Below, piece by piece: positions 1-7,124 of a stretch of 12,458 bases of DNA. The translations under genes were made by a program, and so were the position numbers. The stretch covers positions 1 through 12,458 of the forward strand of contig CAZDHT010000161.1 of NCBI GenBank assembly GCA_964505325.1, read 5' to 3'. Below the pieces are notes generated by a model. That model worked only from the letters and a program-made list of their open reading frames with translations. It searched no databases and was not told the DNA's origin. How positions within the stretch are numbered: the stretch's first letter is position 1; the number at the start of each line of letters is the position of its first letter. Source of the DNA: CAZDHT01 sp964505325 (GTDB lineage Bacteria > Planctomycetota > PUPC01).

Positions 1-61
1 GACTCGAACCTACAACCTAGCGGTTAACAGCCGCCCGCTCTACCAATTGAGCTACCGAGGA
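1..61 (-). tRNA. tRNA-Asn (anticodon GTT), 3' end cut by window edge
   Basis: Read on the minus strand, the sequence starts with acceptor strand TCCTCGG, then TA, D-arm GCTC...GAGC, anticodon stem GGCGG/CCGCT around loop CTGTTAA, then variable and T-arm bases up to TTCGAGTC at the window edge. The anticodon GTT lies at positions 28-26 and specifies asparagine. The 3' half of the T stem, the acceptor 3' strand and any CCA lie outside the window. A promoter-like pair sits just upstream (minus strand, 79-107). Confidence 0.95.
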
Positions 62-78
62 AGAACTCAACGGATTAC

Positions 79-107
79 ACGATACGATATGTCGCCGGCT
101 TTGTCAA
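79..107 (-). promoter_or_regulatory. Sigma70-type promoter for tRNA-Asn
   Basis: On the minus strand a consensus -35 box TTGACA (107-102) is followed, 17 bases on, by TATCGT (84-79), a 4/6 match to the -10 consensus. A start of transcription near position 72 would leave a leader of about 11 bases before the tRNA 5' end at 61. The -35 and spacing are ideal; the -10 is weak. Confidence 0.6.
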
Positions 108-214
108 CTGAGCGGCACCGAGTGCGCGGGGTCAGCAAGGTAGACGGTATCCGTCTCGCGGGGGCGGGCAGGCGAGGTCGTTCCTGCGAAGCTGCCCCTT
201 CCTGCGCGATCCGT

Positions 215-796
215 TCACCCGCTGAAGCCGGACATGGCGAGCAGTTGATCGGGCAGCCCGTCGCGGTTCGACGTGGTGACTTCGATGATTTCGACGTCGT
301 CCCGGCGGCGCAGCGTGGACAGGAAGGGGTGCCTGAAGCTGGCGATGGTGCCCAGCACGGGATGGTCGGAGTCAATTACCCCCGTAACCGCGTGCTGGAA
401 CGCCTGGGAGAACAACTCCATCTTGCCGATTTCGTCGATGACGATGCATCCATCGCGGCGGAGGGCGTCGTGCAGCGCCTCGACCCCGATGCGTTCGAAC
501 TCCGAAAGGTCGACGCCGTATTTGCTCACCCGGGGCGGACCCTTGCGATTGACGTGGGCGAGCACCCCTTCCTTTCCGGTATGGAGGTCCGTCACCAGAA
601 AGCCGACGCGTCGGCCCTTCACGCGGATCTCTCGCGTCGAGAACCCACCCGCGATCCGGCCGAGTCGGCCCACCGTTTTCTCGATGACCGTCGTCTTCCC
701 GCATCCGGGCCGCCCGGTGAGCAGGAGCTTCGCGCCCAGCTTGATTCCCCCTTTCTTGACACGGAGAGGTGCGTCCGGTTCTGTGCCGTCCGGCAC
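215..796 (-). CDS. THEP1-family nucleoside-triphosphatase
   Basis: A 193-residue P-loop NTPase. Walker A is GRPGCGKTT (residues 28-36) and Walker B is CIVIDEIGKMEL (117-128). The DEIGKMEL signature and the early stretch GGFSTREIRVKGRRVGF (50-66) are typical of the THEP1 (NTPase_1, formerly DUF265) family, whose members hydrolyse NTPs to NDPs but whose cellular role is poorly known. The length matches the family norm of about 170-200 residues. It is presumably cytoplasmic, with no signal or membrane segment. The start is GTG at 796, with GAGG about 12 bases upstream on the minus strand. A GTG at residue 13 would trim a family-atypical N-terminus but has no clear ribosome site. The gene stands alone between two tRNAs, divergent from tRNA-Phe, and no promoter is obvious. 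Confidence 0.9.
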   Translation of the reverse strand: MPDGTEPDAPLRVKKGGIKLGAKLLLTGRPGCGKTTVIEKTVGRLGRIAGGFSTREIRVKGRRVGFLVTDLHTGKEGVLAHVNRKGPPRVSKYGVDLSEFERIGVEALHDALRRDGCIVIDEIGKMELFSQAFQHAVTGVIDSDHPVLGTIASFRHPFLSTLRRRDDVEIIEVTTSNRDGLPDQLLAMSGFSG

Positions 797-908
797 ATTG
801 AACTGGATCCTCGCGGCGCAGTCAATGAATGACTCGACCCTGGCGGAAGTGTTGCCGGGCGCCTTTGCCCGACATGCTCGGCGCGCCGGCCTGATGCGGG
901 GTTTGTTG

Positions 909-937
909 TTGACGGGTCAAGCGCACGCTCCTATAAT
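909..937 (+). promoter_or_regulatory. Strong sigma70-type promoter for tRNA-Phe
   Basis: TTGACG (909-914) and a perfect TATAAT (932-937) are separated by exactly 17 bases. The expected transcription start near 944-945 lies a few bases before the tRNA 5' end at 950. With no clear terminator before 1052, the promoter may also serve the STAS gene. Confidence 0.85.
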
Positions 938-949
938 TCGTCAGATTGG

Positions 950-1024
950 GGGTAGGTAGCTCAGGGGTAGAGCACGGGACTGAAAATCCCGGTGTCGGCG
1001 GTTCAAATCCGCCCCTACCCACCA
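950..1024 (+). tRNA. tRNA-Phe (anticodon GAA), CCA encoded
   Basis: The full cloverleaf can be folded by hand: acceptor GGGTAGG (950-956) with CCTACCC (1014-1020), D stem GCTC/GAGC, anticodon stem CGGGA (975-979)/TCCCG (987-991) with loop CTGAAAA and anticodon GAA at 982-984, a five-base variable loop, and T stem GGCGG/CCGCC with loop TTCAAAT. Discriminator A1021 is followed by an encoded CCA (1022-1024). Confidence 0.97.
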
Positions 1025-1051
1025 CCTTTTCCGTTGCGGTGGGCCCTGCCG

Positions 1052-1450
1052 ATGCCAGACGATGCCAGCCCGTCCGGTGATCCCCTTCACATGAATCTGA
1101 AAGGCGATGTCGCTCACGTGCGGCGCGAAGATGTCGGCGAGGTGATGGTGTTCGTCGTCGACAACGACAACATCTATCCCAAGCAAGCCAAGGAGATCGC
1201 CCACGCCGTCAAAGGCGGGATACGATCCGCAGACCGGCCCAAGGTACTGCTGGATCTAAGCCGCGTGCAGTTCATCTGTTCCGCGCTCATCGGACATCTC
1301 GTCTACCTCCACGAGCGGGCACAAGCGAAATCCGGCGACTTCAAGATCTGCGTCACCGGTGAACGCCCCGCTTATACGATGAAGCTTGTCCATCTGAACA
1401 GAGTGATGGACATCGGCGGCGACAGGCAACAACTCATCGAGTCCTTCTAG
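1052..1450 (+). CDS. STAS-domain protein, anti-sigma-factor-antagonist-like
   Basis: A 132-residue protein consisting of a single STAS domain, the fold of SpoIIAA/RsbV anti-anti-sigma factors. The segment VLLDLSRVQFICSALIGHL (65-83) aligns with the SpoIIAA phosphorylation loop (DLS-x-VxF-x-D-S-S-G-x-G), and the end (LVHLNRVMDIGGDRQQLIESF region) matches the usual C-terminal helix. In that alignment the second serine, phosphorylated in Bacillus SpoIIAA, is alanine (Ala78); Ser77 remains. No partner kinase or sigma factor lies in the window. Reading further upstream would run into tRNA-Phe, so the start must lie after 1024. ATG 1052 is chosen; ATG 1091, preceded by GGTGA, is a reasonable alternative and would remove 13 residues. 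It is probably cytoplasmic, and possibly co-transcribed with the tRNA. Confidence 0.85.
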   Translation: MPDDASPSGDPLHMNLKGDVAHVRREDVGEVMVFVVDNDNIYPKQAKEIAHAVKGGIRSADRPKVLLDLSRVQFICSALIGHLVYLHERAQAKSGDFKICVTGERPAYTMKLVHLNRVMDIGGDRQQLIESF

Positions 1451-1480
1451 CTGACCCGGCGGGCGCAGCGGGCCGGCCGT

Positions 1481-1496
1481 GGAAGGCGCTTCCTTT
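1481..1496 (+). terminator. Weak terminator-like hairpin after the STAS gene
   Basis: GGAAG (1481-1485) and CTTCC (1489-1493) can pair around a GCG loop, followed by only TTT. The stem is short and the T-run minimal, so this is a tentative call. The rest of 1451-1608 shows no recognisable promoter, only a ribosome-binding site for the next gene. Confidence 0.25.
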
Positions 1497-1608
1497 CGGA
1501 GAGGAGAGGAGCGGGATTCCGGATGAGGTTCCTGAGCGCAGGATCAGAACGATGCCATTGGGTGGGTGATCTGACGGTGGCGGGTCGCCATCGGAAGGGA
1601 GACCCAGG

Positions 1609-2376
1609 ATGAGAGCTACCCGGCGCCGGTTTGTGGTGGCAGGCTTGGCTGTGCTGGCGGCGGCCGCTCTCTTCTGGGTGTGGACGTCCCAGACCCGCGG
1701 ACCGTACGTGCCCCCGCGGCGGGATGCGGCGTTCTGGCGGCGGCGCACCTCCAGTCCCGAGAGCCGCATCAAGGCCCAGGCGTTCCGACAGCTCGCGCGC
1801 CGGAACGACCGCGAGGGGATCGAAGCCATCACCACGGCGCTGCGGAGCGACGAAAGCGGATTTGTGCGCGCGGTGGCAGCGGAGTGCCTGGGCACGGTGA
1901 AGAGCAAACAGCACGTCCCCCTGCTCAAGTCGGCGCTGAACGACAAAGACACGCGGGTGTCCGACGCAGCCGTCCAGGCGCTGGGCAAGGTCGCGGGCAA
2001 GGAGGCGTTTGACGCGCTGGTCGGCGCAATCGACGAGAAGGACGAACACAAGACCGTGATGGTCACCGTGGCGCTCCCCTCGTTCCAGACGAACGAGTCG
2101 GAGGACGTGCTCATCAAGCTCTTGGACACTCGCTCGGCGTGGATCCGGTGGCGGACCATCCGTTCGCTCATCAAGGTGGGCACGCAACGATGCGTCCCGC
2201 GCCTGAAGCAGCTCGAGGGGAACCCGCTCAGGGGGACCGACTACGAGCGGCCGCAGTTCAAGAAGCACGAGATCAGCGAGATCGTGTCCCGGATGTTGGC
2301 GGACGCAATCGAGGCGGCGTCGAAACGGCCCCCGTGGGCGCCATCGCCGCATACGGGGTCGAAAGGAGGCGGATAA
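1609..2376 (+). CDS. Membrane-anchored HEAT-repeat protein
   Basis: A 255-residue protein. Residues 8-25 after an Arg-rich start form a hydrophobic segment, giving an N-terminal membrane anchor or uncleaved signal with the rest probably outside the cytoplasm. Residues about 50-205 are built of HEAT/PBS-lyase-like helical repeats; the clearest are RIKAQAFRQLARR (53-65), VRAVAAECLGTVKS (86-99), VSDAAVQALGKVAG (117-130) and IRWRTIRSLIKVG (179-191). Such repeats bind other proteins; no enzymatic motif is visible. The tail (206-255) is polar and Pro/Gly-rich. Start ATG 1609 has GGAAGGGAG (1593-1601) seven bases upstream. The TAA stop overlaps the ATG of the downstream pseudopilin (ATAATG), which implies translational coupling. 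The family is clear; the partner is unknown. Confidence 0.85.
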   Translation: MRATRRRFVVAGLAVLAAAALFWVWTSQTRGPYVPPRRDAAFWRRRTSSPESRIKAQAFRQLARRNDREGIEAITTALRSDESGFVRAVAAECLGTVKSKQHVPLLKSALNDKDTRVSDAAVQALGKVAGKEAFDALVGAIDEKDEHKTVMVTVALPSFQTNESEDVLIKLLDTRSAWIRWRTIRSLIKVGTQRCVPRLKQLEGNPLRGTDYERPQFKKHEISEIVSRMLADAIEAASKRPPWAPSPHTGSKGGG

Positions 2377-3746
2377 TGAACGCCCGACCGACCCGTGCGT
2401 TCAGTCTGACCGAGCTGCTGGTCGTCATATCCATCATTCTGATACTCAGCAGCCTGCTTGTGGTCGGAATTGGCGAGTTCCACATGCTGGCCCAGCGGAT
2501 ACGGTGTCAGAACAACCTGAAGGAGTTGAGCCACGCCCATCAGATGTGGCTGAACGAGCACAAAGAGAAGGAGCTCGCGGCAATAGGGAACTACGGCGGC
2601 CGGTCAAATCTGTGGTACAAGGCGCTGCTGCCCTACCTCTCGCCGGCGGGCTCGGTGGCGGAGGCCAGCCTTGTTCTCAACTGCCCGCTTGTCTCGGGCC
2701 ACCTGGGCGGAGTCGGGCAAGACGACACACAATACGAGTGGGGCGGAGGCCCCGACATCCTCTTCTCTTATGACCGGTACCGGTCGTGGTTCGACTTCAT
2801 CGGCGTTGTGGAGGATCTGCGGGCCGCCGGCTGGCCGGGGACCATCCACATGCTGGAGAGACACCCGGTCACCGAGAGCGGCGTGTTCAATCCCATCACG
2901 AACATAATACAAGACTACGGCATATTCACGTACGTCGACGCGTGGTACGGCAAGCAGTTCACCGCCGACGAATTGGAGGCCGTGAAGAAGTTTCAGGGGC
3001 AGTCCCGTAGCATATTCATCTCGGCCGACCATTACCCGGATTTTACACAGGTCAACAACCAGCTCGCCGACTACTGCGGGTGGGGGCTGTACAACCTGGC
3101 GTCTGTGAACCGCGGCAACAACGGCCAGCCCTACCAGCCCGTTTGCGACCATCCCATCGGTGCAGGGATCGAGCTGTTCCGAGGCTACGACAGCGAGGGC
3201 CGCATCCAGCTCGCCACCGAGCCGGCGAAGCAGAACCAGTACGCCAACCTCGTCCTATTCAGCGGCCTCTACTCCGGCCCGCCCCCCGATGCCATCACCG
3301 GGACGATGGACGACGGCAAGGTGCGCCTGGTGATGGAGGCCAACTGGACCAAGTTCGCCAGCCCCGGGTGGTCCTACGGCGGCGCCTGGAAGGACGACCA
3401 CTTCCGATACGTGCAGAACAGCTACAACTGGCTGCTGGAGCGGTCCGGCGGGGGGGATGAGATTTCTTACGGCTACAACAATCAGATCGCAGCGCGGGAT
3501 CCGCAGACCGGACTCACCCGGCCGCGCCCGGCGAAACTGTCGCAGGTCATCCGCATTCTCGACTACGAGGAATTCGTCGCCGACCACGACGGGCTCCCCA
3601 GCGCCGGCGCGGACGATCCCGAGTATTACATCGCGCTGCGGCACGGCGGCCGGGCCAACGTGCTCTTCATGGACGGCCGGGTCGAGGCCCTCACCCTGGA
3701 GGAGATCAAGAAGGACAACTGGAGGCTCTGGAACGCGGAGAGATAG
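2376..3746 (+). CDS. Pseudopilin-like protein with H-X9-DG C-terminus
   Basis: A 456-residue protein with a type IV prepilin N-terminus: a short basic leader, probable prepilin-peptidase cleavage between Ala8 and Phe9, sequence FSLTELLVV with the conserved Glu at mature position 5, and a hydrophobic helix to about residue 33. RCQNNLKELSHAHQMW (43-58) matches the CxNNLKQLGLA segment of the large planctomycete-type prepilin families. The C-terminus has His423, nine residues, then Asp433-Gly434, the H-X9-DG processing-associated motif. The central 300 residues, rich in Tyr/Trp/Gly, match no domain I recognise. True pilins are usually under 200 residues, so this is a large exported, inner-membrane-inserted relative. 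Start ATG 2376 has AGGAGG (2364-2369) six bases upstream. Longer in-frame readings to 2139 lie inside the HEAT gene and are unlikely. Confidence 0.9.
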   Translation: MNARPTRAFSLTELLVVISIILILSSLLVVGIGEFHMLAQRIRCQNNLKELSHAHQMWLNEHKEKELAAIGNYGGRSNLWYKALLPYLSPAGSVAEASLVLNCPLVSGHLGGVGQDDTQYEWGGGPDILFSYDRYRSWFDFIGVVEDLRAAGWPGTIHMLERHPVTESGVFNPITNIIQDYGIFTYVDAWYGKQFTADELEAVKKFQGQSRSIFISADHYPDFTQVNNQLADYCGWGLYNLASVNRGNNGQPYQPVCDHPIGAGIELFRGYDSEGRIQLATEPAKQNQYANLVLFSGLYSGPPPDAITGTMDDGKVRLVMEANWTKFASPGWSYGGAWKDDHFRYVQNSYNWLLERSGGGDEISYGYNNQIAARDPQTGLTRPRPAKLSQVIRILDYEEFVADHDGLPSAGADDPEYYIALRHGGRANVLFMDGRVEALTLEEIKKDNWRLWNAER

Positions 3747-3814
3747 TGCGGCAAAAGGTGTCGAGTGTCAGGGCCGCGCAAAACACAAACGAAATCCCTG
3801 GAGAGGAGCGTGCA

Positions 3815-5752
3815 TTGAAGCGAATGGGAAAATGGTGGTGTGGACTCGTGGCGCTGGCCGTGCTTGGGCTGTGCGGGTGTTCGCGCGATGCGAGCATCCA
3901 CGAAGCCGCCGCCAAGGGGAACACGAGCGGCGTGAGGCGCTTTCTTCGCCGGGGCGTGGCCGTCGATGCCCGAGACAAGGGCGGCTGCACGGCCTTGCAC
4001 TGGGCGGCGCTCAAAGCGCACAGGCCCGTGGTGGAACTGCTCCTGGACGAAGGCGCCGACGTCAACGCCGAGGCCAACGATCAGCGGACGCCTCTCCACT
4101 GCGCGGCGTTCACCGGTGACATGGGTATTGTGGAGTTGCTGATCGCCAAGGGCGCCAACGTGAATGCGAAGGACCGCTCCGCGTCGGCCCCGCTGCACTC
4201 GGCCGCGATCAAGGGCGAGAAAGGCCTGCTTCAACTGCTGCTGGACAAGAAGGCGGAGGTCAACGCGGCCACCAACGCGGGACGAACCGCGCTGCATTTC
4301 GCATCGGGCTGGGGCCACGTGGAAGGGGTGAAGCTTCTCCTCGACCGTGGGGCCGATTTCGGCGCCAAGATGAAGGACGGCACGACACCCCTGCATCTGG
4401 CGGCGCGCGAAGGCCGCACCGAGGTCGTCGCCCTCCTGCTCGGGAAGGGCGCGGAAGTCGATGCCCGGACGGAGAAGGGCGCCACCCCCCTGCAACTGGC
4501 GATACCCAACGGCCACGCGGACGTGGCGAAGTTGCTCGTCGACAAGGGCGCGGACGTCAACGCCGTAACGAAGTGGGGCGATCCGTTGCTGCACCTCGCC
4601 GCCAAAAAGGGCCACGACGGTATCGCCAGGCTGCTGCTCGCCAAGGGAGCCAAGGCCGACGCCCAGGCAAAGAACGGCCAGACTGCGCTTCACGTTGCGG
4701 CCGGGGGGGGATACGTGAACGTGGCCACCATGCTCCTGGAGAGCGGAGCGGATGTGAACGCAAAAGACGAGAACGACGCGACGCCGCTCCACATGGCTGC
4801 CAGCGGCGGCCATGCGGGCGTCGCGAGCTTCCTCATCAGCAGGGGGGCTGCCGTCGACAGAAAGCTGAAGAACGGGGAGACCCCCCTGCACGTGGCGGTA
4901 CAAAGAGGCCACAAGGCCGTGGTGGGACTGCTCGCCGACAAGGGTGCAGACCTGGAGGCCAGAGCGCACAAAGAGGGAGATACCCCGCTGTACCTGGCGG
5001 CGGTCAACGGCCACAAGGAAGTGGTAAAGCTCCTGCTGGAGAAAGGGGCGGACCCCAACACCACCGTACTGCAAGGCTCCACCGTGCTGCACTTCGCCGC
5101 CGAACGGGCCGACACGGAGCTGGCGAAGCTGCTGCTGCAGAAGGACCTGAAAAAGAAGGCCAACGTCAATGCCAAGATGCCGGACGGCGCCACCCCGCTC
5201 CACGTCGCGGCGAACCGCGGCCACAAGGACATGACGGAGCTGCTGCTTGCGAACGGCGCGGATCTCAAGGCGCGCAAGAAAGACGGCGCGACGCCGCTGC
5301 ACGAGGCGGCGGTCGGCGGGAACCCGGACGTCGCCAGGCTGTTCCTCGGCAAGGGTGCCGAGGTCGACGCGCGGGACAAGCTCAACGCGACCCCCCTGCA
5401 CTGGGCCGCCATGAACGGCCGCGTCGAAGTGGTGGAATTGCTGCTCGCCAGAGGGGCGGACATCGCCGCCAAAATGCAGGATGACTACAGGCCGCTCCAC
5501 TGGGCGGCCGTCAAGGGCCACAAGGACGTGGTCGAGCTGCTCCTGCTGAAGGGGGCGCAGATCAACGCCAAGCTGGCGGACGGATTCACCCCACTCCACT
5601 TCGCGGCCCGCGACGGGCACAAGGACATCGTAGAACTGCTGATTACCAAAGGCGCCGACATCACCGCGCGCGACAAGAACGGCGAAACGCCCCTGGCCGT
5701 CGCAGCCGACAAAGTGAAAGAGCTGCTCCGCCAGCACGGTGCGAAAGAATAG
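3815..5752 (+). CDS. Large ankyrin-repeat lipoprotein
   Basis: A 645-residue protein. The N-terminus is a lipoprotein signal peptide: MKRMGKWW, a hydrophobic core, and lipobox LCGC with the acylated cysteine at residue 22. From residue 23 to the end it is a continuous ankyrin solenoid: an N-cap (23-58), 17 repeats starting at 59, 92, 125 and so on to 592, and a C-cap (625-645). Repeats follow TPLHxAAxxGHxxVVxLLL with GADVNA-type loops. Most are exactly 33 residues; one has 34 (356-389) and one 37 with a Lys-rich loop (423-459). The role is protein binding at the membrane or periplasm; ligand unknown. The start is TTG 3815, six bases after GGAGAGGAG (3800-3808); ATG 3824 is the alternative. 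A GTG at 3746 would add residues ahead of the signal peptide and is rejected. It lies 68 bases after the pseudopilin, probably in the same operon. Confidence 0.93.
   Translation: MKRMGKWWCGLVALAVLGLCGCSRDASIHEAAAKGNTSGVRRFLRRGVAVDARDKGGCTALHWAALKAHRPVVELLLDEGADVNAEANDQRTPLHCAAFTGDMGIVELLIAKGANVNAKDRSASAPLHSAAIKGEKGLLQLLLDKKAEVNAATNAGRTALHFASGWGHVEGVKLLLDRGADFGAKMKDGTTPLHLAAREGRTEVVALLLGKGAEVDARTEKGATPLQLAIPNGHADVAKLLVDKGADVNAVTKWGDPLLHLAAKKGHDGIARLLLAKGAKADAQAKNGQTALHVAAGGGYVNVATMLLESGADVNAKDENDATPLHMAASGGHAGVASFLISRGAAVDRKLKNGETPLHVAVQRGHKAVVGLLADKGADLEARAHKEGDTPLYLAAVNGHKEVVKLLLEKGADPNTTVLQGSTVLHFAAERADTELAKLLLQKDLKKKANVNAKMPDGATPLHVAANRGHKDMTELLLANGADLKARKKDGATPLHEAAVGGNPDVARLFLGKGAEVDARDKLNATPLHWAAMNGRVEVVELLLARGADIAAKMQDDYRPLHWAAVKGHKDVVELLLLKGAQINAKLADGFTPLHFAARDGHKDIVELLITKGADITARDKNGETPLAVAADKVKELLRQHGAKE
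3881..5749 (+). repeat. Ankyrin-coding repeat array, 99-base period
   Basis: The DNA repeats with a 99-base period matching the 33-residue ankyrin unit. The copies have diverged at the base level but keep blocks such as ACxCCxCTxCAC at each repeat start and GGxGCxGAxxTxAAxGC at each loop. Two units break the period, at 4880-4981 (102 bases) and 5081-5191 (111 bases). Strong third-position bias also leaves a long open frame on the opposite strand. Confidence 0.85.
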
Positions 5753-5786
5753 ACGTACCAGCCTTGAGGGATAGGAGAACGCTGCA

Positions 5787-6923
5787 ATGTGCCGGACACA
5801 AGCGCTCTTCCTGATTGCCCTGCTCGCCGCGGCGGGACTTGCCACCGGGTGCGGCGAGGACGGAGCGGGCGAGGGGGCATCCTTTTCCGTCCGCGCCGAC
5901 AGACTCCATGAGCCGACCGTCGCCAAAGGCACCAAGAGCATCGCGGTGACCGGGAACCGGGACGGCAAGCAGTTTGTCGTTCGGGACGGCGCCCGGGTGG
6001 GCGAGGAATATGATCACGTGTCTCGGCCGAGGTTTAGTCCGGGCCAGAACTCCCTCGTGTTCGTGGCGGCGTCCGGCAACAAGTGGTTCATTGTCAAGGA
6101 TGGCGCCCGAACCAAGGGGGAGTACGACGGGATCGGGAGAATGGCCTTCAGTCCCGACGGCCGGTCGCTGGCATTCAACGCGTGGTCGGGCAGCGAATGG
6201 TTCATCGTGAAAGACGGCGCCCGCGCCAGCCGGCCATACGAAGAGGCCGGAGCGCCGGTGTTCAGCCCGGACGGCCGGTCGCTGGCCTTTTCGGCCAGCA
6301 TGGGCGGCAAATGGTTCGCGATCCGGGACGGCGCCCGGGTCGGGGAAGAATACGACTGGGCGGGGCAGCCGGTGTTCAGCCCCGACGGCCGGTCGGTGGC
6401 GTTCGTAGCGCGGTCCGGCGACAAGTGGTTCATCGTCAAGGACGGCGCTGTATCCGGCAACGAGTACGAGACGGCCGGCATGGGCGAGGTCCGTCGGCCC
6501 GTCTTCAGCCCCGACGGACAGTCGCTCGCGCACGGCGTACGGATGGACGACAAGTATTTCGTGGTCAAGGATGGCGTCCGCGTCGCCGGGGAATACCCCG
6601 ACATCGGCGAGCCGGTGTTTAGTCCCGACGGGCGTTCACTGGTGTTCGCCGCGATCGTGGGCGACCAGTGGTCGCTCATCAGGGATGGCGCCCCGACAGA
6701 CGGCGGGTACGACGCGATAAGCAGCCCGGTGTTCAGTTCGGACGGCCGCCGCCTGGCGTTCTGGGGCAGGTCGCAGGGCAGATGGTCTTTCATCAAGGAC
6801 GGCCTCCGCGTGGGTCAAGCATATGACGCGGTGTCGCCCATTGAGCCGGACGCCGAGCGGGGGCGCTTCGTCTCCACCGGCATCCGGGGAAAGGCCGTGT
6901 ATCCGGTCGGGATTCCGTGGTAG
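5787..6923 (+). CDS. Lipoprotein with eight 38-residue beta-propeller-like repeats (PD40/TolB type)
   Basis: A 378-residue protein. Residues 1-22 form a lipoprotein signal with lipobox LATGC (Cys22). Eight repeats start at residues 61, 99, 137, 175, 213, 256, 294 and 332: every interval is 38 residues except the fifth, which is 43. Each unit has the form [KEQR]W-F-I-V-K-D-G-A-R, a short turn with EYD, then PVFSPDGRSLAF, the hallmark of PD40/TolB-like propeller blades. The eighth unit loses the SPDG strand and probably closes the ring. Such propellers act as binding platforms in the periplasm or at the outer surface; no catalytic residues are evident. ATG 5787 has AGGAG (5773-5777) nine bases upstream. 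It follows the ankyrin gene by 34 bases, so co-transcription is likely, and a terminator-like hairpin lies about 70 bases downstream. Confidence 0.88.
   Translation: MCRTQALFLIALLAAAGLATGCGEDGAGEGASFSVRADRLHEPTVAKGTKSIAVTGNRDGKQFVVRDGARVGEEYDHVSRPRFSPGQNSLVFVAASGNKWFIVKDGARTKGEYDGIGRMAFSPDGRSLAFNAWSGSEWFIVKDGARASRPYEEAGAPVFSPDGRSLAFSASMGGKWFAIRDGARVGEEYDWAGQPVFSPDGRSVAFVARSGDKWFIVKDGAVSGNEYETAGMGEVRRPVFSPDGQSLAHGVRMDDKYFVVKDGVRVAGEYPDIGEPVFSPDGRSLVFAAIVGDQWSLIRDGAPTDGGYDAISSPVFSSDGRRLAFWGRSQGRWSFIKDGLRVGQAYDAVSPIEPDAERGRFVSTGIRGKAVYPVGIPW
5967..6893 (+). repeat. Propeller-coding tandem repeat, 114-base period
   Basis: Eight copies of a 114-base unit encode the 38-residue blades; the fifth copy is 129 bases. 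Recognisable blocks recur at the base level, for example AAGTGGTTC near each unit start, GACGGCGCCCG, and AGCCCGGACGGCCGGTCG-like stretches. The similarity suggests growth by internal duplication. Confidence 0.8.
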
Positions 6924-6990
6924 AAGGGCTGCCTTTCGGACACGTGAGGTGATGATCCCGTGCTGGGGCACCCGCGGCGATTGAGCAATC

Positions 6991-7014
6991 CGGGGCCGTT
7001 GGCACCGATTTTGT
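6991..7014 (+). terminator. Rho-independent terminator candidate closing the operon
   Basis: CGGGGCC (6991-6997) pairs with GGCACCG (7001-7007) around a GTT loop, giving a GC-rich seven-pair stem with one G/A mismatch. ATTTTGTT follows (7008-7015). It lies between the propeller gene and the next promoter, where an operon end is expected. Confidence 0.55.
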
Positions 7015-7022
7015 TACGTAAT

Positions 7023-7051
7023 TTGACATTCGGAACCGACACGTATAGAAT
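7023..7051 (+). promoter_or_regulatory. Sigma70-type promoter of the first pseudopilin-toroid gene
   Basis: TTGACA (7023-7028) and TAGAAT (7046-7051) are separated by 17 bases. Transcription would start near 7058, leaving a leader of about 65 bases before GTG 7125. The TAGAAT -10 box recurs before the next two genes. Confidence 0.8.
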
Positions 7052-7124
7052 TATGTACACATAGGTCTTACCGGCCCGAGCAGCACCGAGCAACTGCACC
7101 TGCTGTGGAGAGGGCGCCAAACCC

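Noticed and set aside
992..1051. Start of the STAS gene within tRNA-Phe
   Set aside because: The extra residues are translated tRNA sequence and carry no STAS similarity.
1451..1608. Promoter for the HEAT-led operon
   Set aside because: I found no TTGACA/TATAAT-like pair with acceptable spacing, so the operon promoter is not placed; another sigma factor or read-through from upstream is possible.
1447..2352. 301-residue open frame on the minus strand
   Set aside because: Antisense to the HEAT gene, with Arg/Pro-rich low-complexity translation and no ribosome site. The plus-strand product is the convincing one.
2139..2375. N-terminal extension of the first pseudopilin
   Set aside because: The extension lies inside the HEAT gene and would place 79 residues before a prepilin leader, which must be near the N-terminus. 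AGGAGG and ATG 2376 give the right start.
3746..3814. GTG start of the large ankyrin protein
   Set aside because: It would put 23 polar residues before the lipoprotein signal peptide and has no well-placed ribosome site; TTG 3815 or ATG 3824 fits better.
3881..5749. CRISPR array or DNA satellite from the regular 99-base spacing
   Set aside because: The repeats are coding, diverged and in frame with ankyrin units; there are no identical short repeats with unique spacers. No CRISPR-like array was seen anywhere in the window.
3626..5968. 780-residue open frame on the minus strand
   Set aside because: It lies antisense to the ankyrin lipoprotein and reads a periodic His/Val/Arg-rich product that follows the 99-base repeat. 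The plus frame has a signal peptide, a ribosome site and a clear family; the long antisense frame comes from GC bias and repetition.
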